DNA of 19,685 nucleotides, from NCBI GenBank assembly GCA_003695725.1, contig RFHX01000034.1, positions 1 through 19,685 on the forward strand. Reading direction: 5' to 3'. The position numbers and the translations under genes are program-made. The notes under the pieces were generated by a model. The model was given only the letters and a program-made list of their open reading frames with translations, searched no databases and was not told the DNA's origin. Shown piece by piece: positions 16,067 to 19,685 of the stretch (position 1 is its first letter; each line of letters opens with the position of its first letter). The stretch is from J061 sp003695725 [NCBI: Candidatus Schekmanbacteria bacterium]. GTDB taxonomy: Bacteria > Schekmanbacteria > GWA2-38-11.

Positions 16067-16096
16067 TTGAAGTCAGAGCAATAAGCTGTTTATAAT
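16067..16096 (+). promoter_or_regulatory. Candidate proximal promoter for the TonB-dependent receptor
   Basis: TTGAAG (16067-16072) and a perfect TATAAT (16091-16096) are separated by 18 bases. The transcript would start near 16103, only some 15 bases before the ATG and just ahead of AGGAGA at 16107-16112, so the leader would be unusually short. Confidence 0.4.
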
Positions 16097-16117
16097 TCAA
16101 ATAAACAGGAGAAAGCT

Positions 16118-18754
16118 ATGAATTTCAAACCCTCCCCTTCAAAATCTTTTTTCTCTTCAATTACAATATCTTTGTTAGCTATCTTTTTTTCCTTAATTGT
16201 TAAAGTTTCATATGCCCAAAATGGGGTCATAGAAGGCACGATTTCAGACAAAGAAAATGGATTCGTATTGCCTGGGGTAACTGTAACAGTTGAAGGGACC
16301 GATATTATCGTTTTTACTGATGAGAATGGAAAATATAAGATTGATATAGAACCGGGCAAATATAAACTTCGCGCTGAATTGCTTGGTTATAATCCCACTG
16401 AAGCTGTCAATGTTGTCGTAGTGGAAGACAAAACGACGAAAGTGGATATGAAAATGGTTGAGGCAGAAGCAATAAAAGGCGAAGAAATGGTTGTTACAGG
16501 AGAAAGATTGACTGTACCCTTATCAAAAACAACTGCCTCTGTTGCGGTAGTAGGTTCTCAGGAGATTGAGAAATTGACCTCTACAACAAATGCAACAGAC
16601 CTTATCATCAATACGCCCGGTGTTCAAGTCGAGAGTGGTGGTTCTGAGTTTTCAAAGATCATAAAGATAAGAGGAAGGACAATTGCTCCGCCAAGCAACG
16701 CGTCTGCAGGTATCCTGCTTCTGATAGATGGTGTGCCTGCAAATGACCCTGCACAGGGATATGCAAATATGTATCAGATCCCTGCTGAGAATATTGAAAG
16801 GATAGAAGTTTTGAAAGGCGCTTCTTCCGCTCAATATGGAGGACAGGCGGCGGCAGGAGTCATAAACATTATAACAAGAAAAGGGCAAAAAAAACCCTTT
16901 ACAAAAGTTTCTGTTCAATATGGCACATATCAGCCACGACGCCATGCTGAAACAGAATTGACTGAATCTTACAGTTTTGTTCACAGTTGGGGAAATAAGT
17001 ATTTCGATTATTCCATATCAGGAGGTTATTCCCACTCAAGCGGTATGACCACAGCAGAGAAAAACAGAGTTGGTTCAGCTTTTCGCCTTTTTGCAGAAAA
17101 AAACCCGGGCAAAGGAAGACTGCCTGATGGGACAAAAGTCTTGCCCGACCGCAAGGAGATACCTTTTAAATTGGGTAAAAGTTTGAATGAATTGATGGAT
17201 GTATCTGACATTGATAAAGGGGAAAGATATTCTGTTGCACTAAATTTAGGTATAAATCTTTTCAAAAATAATACTCTTAGAATTGCACCCCAATATTCGC
17301 TTGTTGAATTTTATACTCCTTTTACTCCTGGCAATCTACCTATACAGGGACCAGATGACACTTTTTTGCAGTTTACTTTGAAGATATTTAATAGAAAAGA
17401 CTTCCTGACAATTACTGATAAATGGGAAATCACACCAAATCTTACATACAATTTTAGAATGGGACTAACAAAGAGTACAGGAGGCGCCATTTTTGTAGCG
17501 ATCACTGATTTTCAGGATTTTAATAAGGAACAGGAAGCATTGGGAAAGAAAGATGGATACGTCGGACTAGACCCCTCAACACCATTTCAGGAACTTCCAG
17601 TTTATACAATAGATAGAAGTTTTTCATTTGCCAATGACCTCACATATAAATTTGATGTTTTTGATGGGGATACTTTAACAGTTGGACAGGAATATCGTTG
17701 GGTAAAGAGCTTCTCACCCTTCAATAATTACAACACCCCAAGCGTAAAAAGGAATGTCCATTCTCTCTTCTTCCAGAATCTTCTTTCAGTCAAAAAATTT
17801 ACCCTTTCAGTCGGCGCAAGATGGGACCAATCAACACTGTACATAGAAGATTTCGATGATGAATTATCACCGAGGTTTGGCATCAATTATGAATTCAGAC
17901 CGGGCACAACTCTACGTTTTTCAGTTGGTCGTGCAAGAAGATTCCTCGATTTTGCAAGACAATTTGGATTAGGTCAGAATAATGGAAGGTTATGGGGAAA
18001 TCCATTCATAGGTCCTGAAGTAAACTGGACATATGAATTGGGATTTAGGTTTTCAACTAAGTATGTCAGCGGAGATATAGCATATTTCTATGATGATATG
18101 TCAGATCTTGAGATTCCGGTGCCTTTGAGCGCTCTTGGCTATAGCAATCCTGAAGAGTATGCAGAAAAGGTATTGGCAAATTCACCAGAACAGTTGGCGG
18201 CCAAAGGTATAAATACAGGCAATGTAAGGGCAGGAACATTTATAAACGGACCTGATGCTGTTTTTCAGGGTTTTGATATATCAATGGATTTTATGCCTAT
18301 GAGAAACTGGACAATAAATACTTCTTATACCTTTACAAGAGCAGTTGTTGGCAACAATAATCCCTTTGACTTTGGACAAGGCCAGCCTCAAGACGATTGG
18401 GAAGTAGCAGGAAAAACACTTGGACCAAAATTTCAAGATGAGATGAGAATTGCCTATATGCCAACTCATATATTCAAGTTTTCCTCTTCATTTACCTTCC
18501 CGTTTGGTCTGAATATGGTGATAAATGGAAGATACAAGAGCACTACGGATTTTTTTTCAGGAAACTATGCAGGCGGAATATGGCGTCAGCCGGAACATTG
18601 GGTTTTTGATTACAAAATGTCTCAGCCCTTTATGAATGGAAAATTAAAATTTACCTTTGCAATAGAGAATGTTTTCAGCAAGCTCTATTATGAATCAGGG
18701 GGAATTCCATCAACAGTAGCAAAATATCTGTTTGGCATAGAGGCAAAATTTTAA
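16118..18754 (+). CDS. TonB-dependent outer-membrane receptor with N-terminal carboxypeptidase-regulatory-like domain
   Basis: This 878-residue protein imports a ligand across the outer membrane using TonB energy. A signal peptide ends near SYA-QN (residue 33). Residues about 36-115 form a carboxypeptidase-regulatory-like beta-sandwich (GTISDKENGFVLPGVTVTVE), common in SusC-like and related receptors. A TonB-box-like EEMVVTG follows at 122-128. The plug is at about 135-255, with DLIINTPGVQV, KIRGR, GILLLIDGVPAND, and the end motif IERIEVLKGASSAQYGGQAA and GVINIITRKG. The rest is the 22-strand barrel, ending in YLFGIEAKF with the terminal Phe needed for barrel assembly. No SusD partner is near, so the substrate (siderophore, cobalamin, oligosaccharide or other) is unknown. 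Since the mutase needs cobalamin, B12 is possible but unsupported. Convergent with the next gene, 11 bases between stops. Confidence 0.93.
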   Translation: MNFKPSPSKSFFSSITISLLAIFFSLIVKVSYAQNGVIEGTISDKENGFVLPGVTVTVEGTDIIVFTDENGKYKIDIEPGKYKLRAELLGYNPTEAVNVVVVEDKTTKVDMKMVEAEAIKGEEMVVTGERLTVPLSKTTASVAVVGSQEIEKLTSTTNATDLIINTPGVQVESGGSEFSKIIKIRGRTIAPPSNASAGILLLIDGVPANDPAQGYANMYQIPAENIERIEVLKGASSAQYGGQAAAGVINIITRKGQKKPFTKVSVQYGTYQPRRHAETELTESYSFVHSWGNKYFDYSISGGYSHSSGMTTAEKNRVGSAFRLFAEKNPGKGRLPDGTKVLPDRKEIPFKLGKSLNELMDVSDIDKGERYSVALNLGINLFKNNTLRIAPQYSLVEFYTPFTPGNLPIQGPDDTFLQFTLKIFNRKDFLTITDKWEITPNLTYNFRMGLTKSTGGAIFVAITDFQDFNKEQEALGKKDGYVGLDPSTPFQELPVYTIDRSFSFANDLTYKFDVFDGDTLTVGQEYRWVKSFSPFNNYNTPSVKRNVHSLFFQNLLSVKKFTLSVGARWDQSTLYIEDFDDELSPRFGINYEFRPGTTLRFSVGRARRFLDFARQFGLGQNNGRLWGNPFIGPEVNWTYELGFRFSTKYVSGDIAYFYDDMSDLEIPVPLSALGYSNPEEYAEKVLANSPEQLAAKGINTGNVRAGTFINGPDAVFQGFDISMDFMPMRNWTINTSYTFTRAVVGNNNPFDFGQGQPQDDWEVAGKTLGPKFQDEMRIAYMPTHIFKFSSSFTFPFGLNMVINGRYKSTTDFFSGNYAGGIWRQPEHWVFDYKMSQPFMNGKLKFTFAIENVFSKLYYESGGIPSTVAKYLFGIEAKF

Positions 18755-18765
18755 ATATTTAAAAG

Positions 18766-19685
18766 TTAATCTCTATCAACTTTGATTATAACCAGGTCCG
18801 GGTTTTTATAAACGATCGAATATTTCTCTTTTGACATTCGTGGCAGTGTGTTGAGGAATGATTTGTCTGACCATTCATCTAGAATGCCGCCAGGTTGAAG
18901 AAGAATATAATTGGGCATTTCTTCATTGAGATATCTCTTCAATCCATTTTCCTTTTTCAAAAAGTATTTATCACCCGTTATTATACCGGGAAAGGGGTCT
19001 GCATAAATTCTTCCAAGATTGTATGGATTGATCTTTGCTTTTACAGCAATATTCGAATTCCACCATCCAAATGAATCAATGAATATTTTGTCTTTCGCGT
19101 TTGTATTCTCTTTTATCCATTTGCTTGCAATTTCTACGAATTCCGGGGATTTGGGGAAAAAAGGGGGATTGTTCTTCTTATAAAAATATATATAAGTACC
19201 AAGTACAGAAATGATGATTGAAACTGCTGTTATATTTTTTAAATAAAATCCTTTCTTTTTTTCAATCTCATATAAGAGATTTATCATAAAAGGAATAAGA
19301 AGAATTCCACTGAAAAGACAGTATCGCGGCTTAGGAAAGGCATTTGTGCCTTTGATTACTGTAAGAGTCAAAAAGGCAATTTGAGATATTATGAAAAGAG
19401 ATAACATAATATTTCTTTTTTTCAGGACTGAAAGAGCAAATCCAATGAAAGCTATTATTCCTGCAAGAGGAGTGAGAGTTTTTAAAAAAATATAAGGGTA
19501 AATTAGGAGTTTTTTTATTAGATTATAGTCTTCAAAGGCTCCTGATTTTATGTTTATATCTGCTAAAGGCAAAATACTTCCTAATTCAAGATAGTTTCCA
19601 ATAAACCAAGAAAGAGGAAAAATAGTGCCAAAGAAGAGAAGTAAAAATGCTTCTTTCTTTTTTTTCTTTTTTAAAAGAGCGAAAA
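18766..19685 (-). CDS. Polytopic membrane protein, probable GT-C type glycosyltransferase (5' partial)
   Basis: The minus-strand frame stays open past the TTG at 19572 to the right edge, so the N-terminus is missing and about 306 residues are visible. After a lysine-rich cytoplasmic loop (ALLKKKKKKEAF) come about five membrane helices: FLLLFFGTIFPLSWFIGNYL, YIFLKTLTPLAGIIAFIGFAL, LSLFIISQIAFLTLTVI, CLFSGILLIPFMINLLY and ITAVSIIISVLGTYIYFY. A soluble C-terminal domain follows (EFVEIASKWIKENTNAKDKIF ... PNYILLQPGG). The layout, with a PKPRYCLF stretch before a helix and a final extracytoplasmic domain starting EIASWI-like, fits ArnT/PMT-type (GT39/GT83-like) lipid-linked sugar transferases, but the diagnostic N-terminal acidic motif is outside the window. 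Function is therefore tentative; the membrane nature is certain. Confidence 0.72.
   Translation of the reverse strand, partial: FALLKKKKKKEAFLLLFFGTIFPLSWFIGNYLELGSILPLADINIKSGAFEDYNLIKKLLIYPYIFLKTLTPLAGIIAFIGFALSVLKKRNIMLSLFIISQIAFLTLTVIKGTNAFPKPRYCLFSGILLIPFMINLLYEIEKKKGFYLKNITAVSIIISVLGTYIYFYKKNNPPFFPKSPEFVEIASKWIKENTNAKDKIFIDSFGWWNSNIAVKAKINPYNLGRIYADPFPGIITGDKYFLKKENGLKRYLNEEMPNYILLQPGGILDEWSDKSFLNTLPRMSKEKYSIVYKNPDLVIIKVDRD

Noticed and set aside
19570-19572. TTG (minus strand) as the start of the membrane protein
   Set aside because: The frame continues upstream with another hydrophobic helix to the right edge; it is a partial gene.

Overview
The window is about 19.7 kb of AT-rich, densely coding bacterial DNA. 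By eye G+C is in the high 30s percent, and most genes have good AGGAGG-type ribosome binding sites. A TonB-dependent outer-membrane receptor shows a Gram-negative envelope. Acyl-CoA, iron-sulfur and ferritin-like proteins suggest an anaerobic or microaerobic heterotroph. I cannot place the organism; an uncultured low-G+C lineage near the old Deltaproteobacteria (for example Schekmanbacteria) is only a guess. I see no tRNA, rRNA, CRISPR array, insertion sequence or phage gene. It reads as ordinary chromosome with one interesting metabolic operon.

Layout. (1) 1-1204 +: the 3' end of an RCC1-repeat/TIG-domain protein, cut by the left edge. (2) 2355-1219 -: a two-gene DNA repair unit, endonuclease III (nth) then a free-standing LigD-type 3'-phosphoesterase. 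(3) 7197-2540 -: a four-gene operon of thiolase, cobalamin-dependent acyl-CoA mutase catalytic subunit, family III CoA-transferase and a methylmalonyl-CoA-epimerase-like VOC protein, with gaps of about 27-40 bases, closed by a clear intrinsic terminator at 2491-2520. (4) 7467-8012 +: an orphan START/SRPBCC-like protein with its own candidate promoter and a strong terminator. (5) 8156-11345 +: a UvrA-family protein overlapping a YjbQ-family gene. (6) 12892-11351 -: an NDUFA9-like atypical SDR followed by an exported DJ-1/PfpI protein. (7) 13049-14069 +: two tandem ferritin-like diiron proteins behind a near-consensus sigma-70 promoter. (8) 14268-15928 +: a QueG-like double [4Fe-4S] protein and a flavodoxin-fold FMN protein. 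(9) 16118-18754 +: the TonB-dependent receptor. (10) 19685-18766 -: the C-terminal part of a polytopic membrane protein resembling GT-C glycosyltransferases, cut by the right edge.

How the genes fit together. The acyl-CoA operon is the most coherent unit. The mutase keeps the Tyr/Arg pair that methylmalonyl-CoA mutases use for a substrate carboxylate, yet no B12-binding subunit or MeaB-type chaperone is encoded here, and the epimerase-like partner has Thr where a metal-binding His is expected. This suggests either a split methylmalonyl-CoA pathway with its small subunit elsewhere, or a related rearrangement of another dicarboxyl-CoA. The nth/phosphoesterase pair suggests base-excision repair with 3'-end cleaning. 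The ferritin-like pair and QueG-like/flavoprotein pair look like stress or redox functions.
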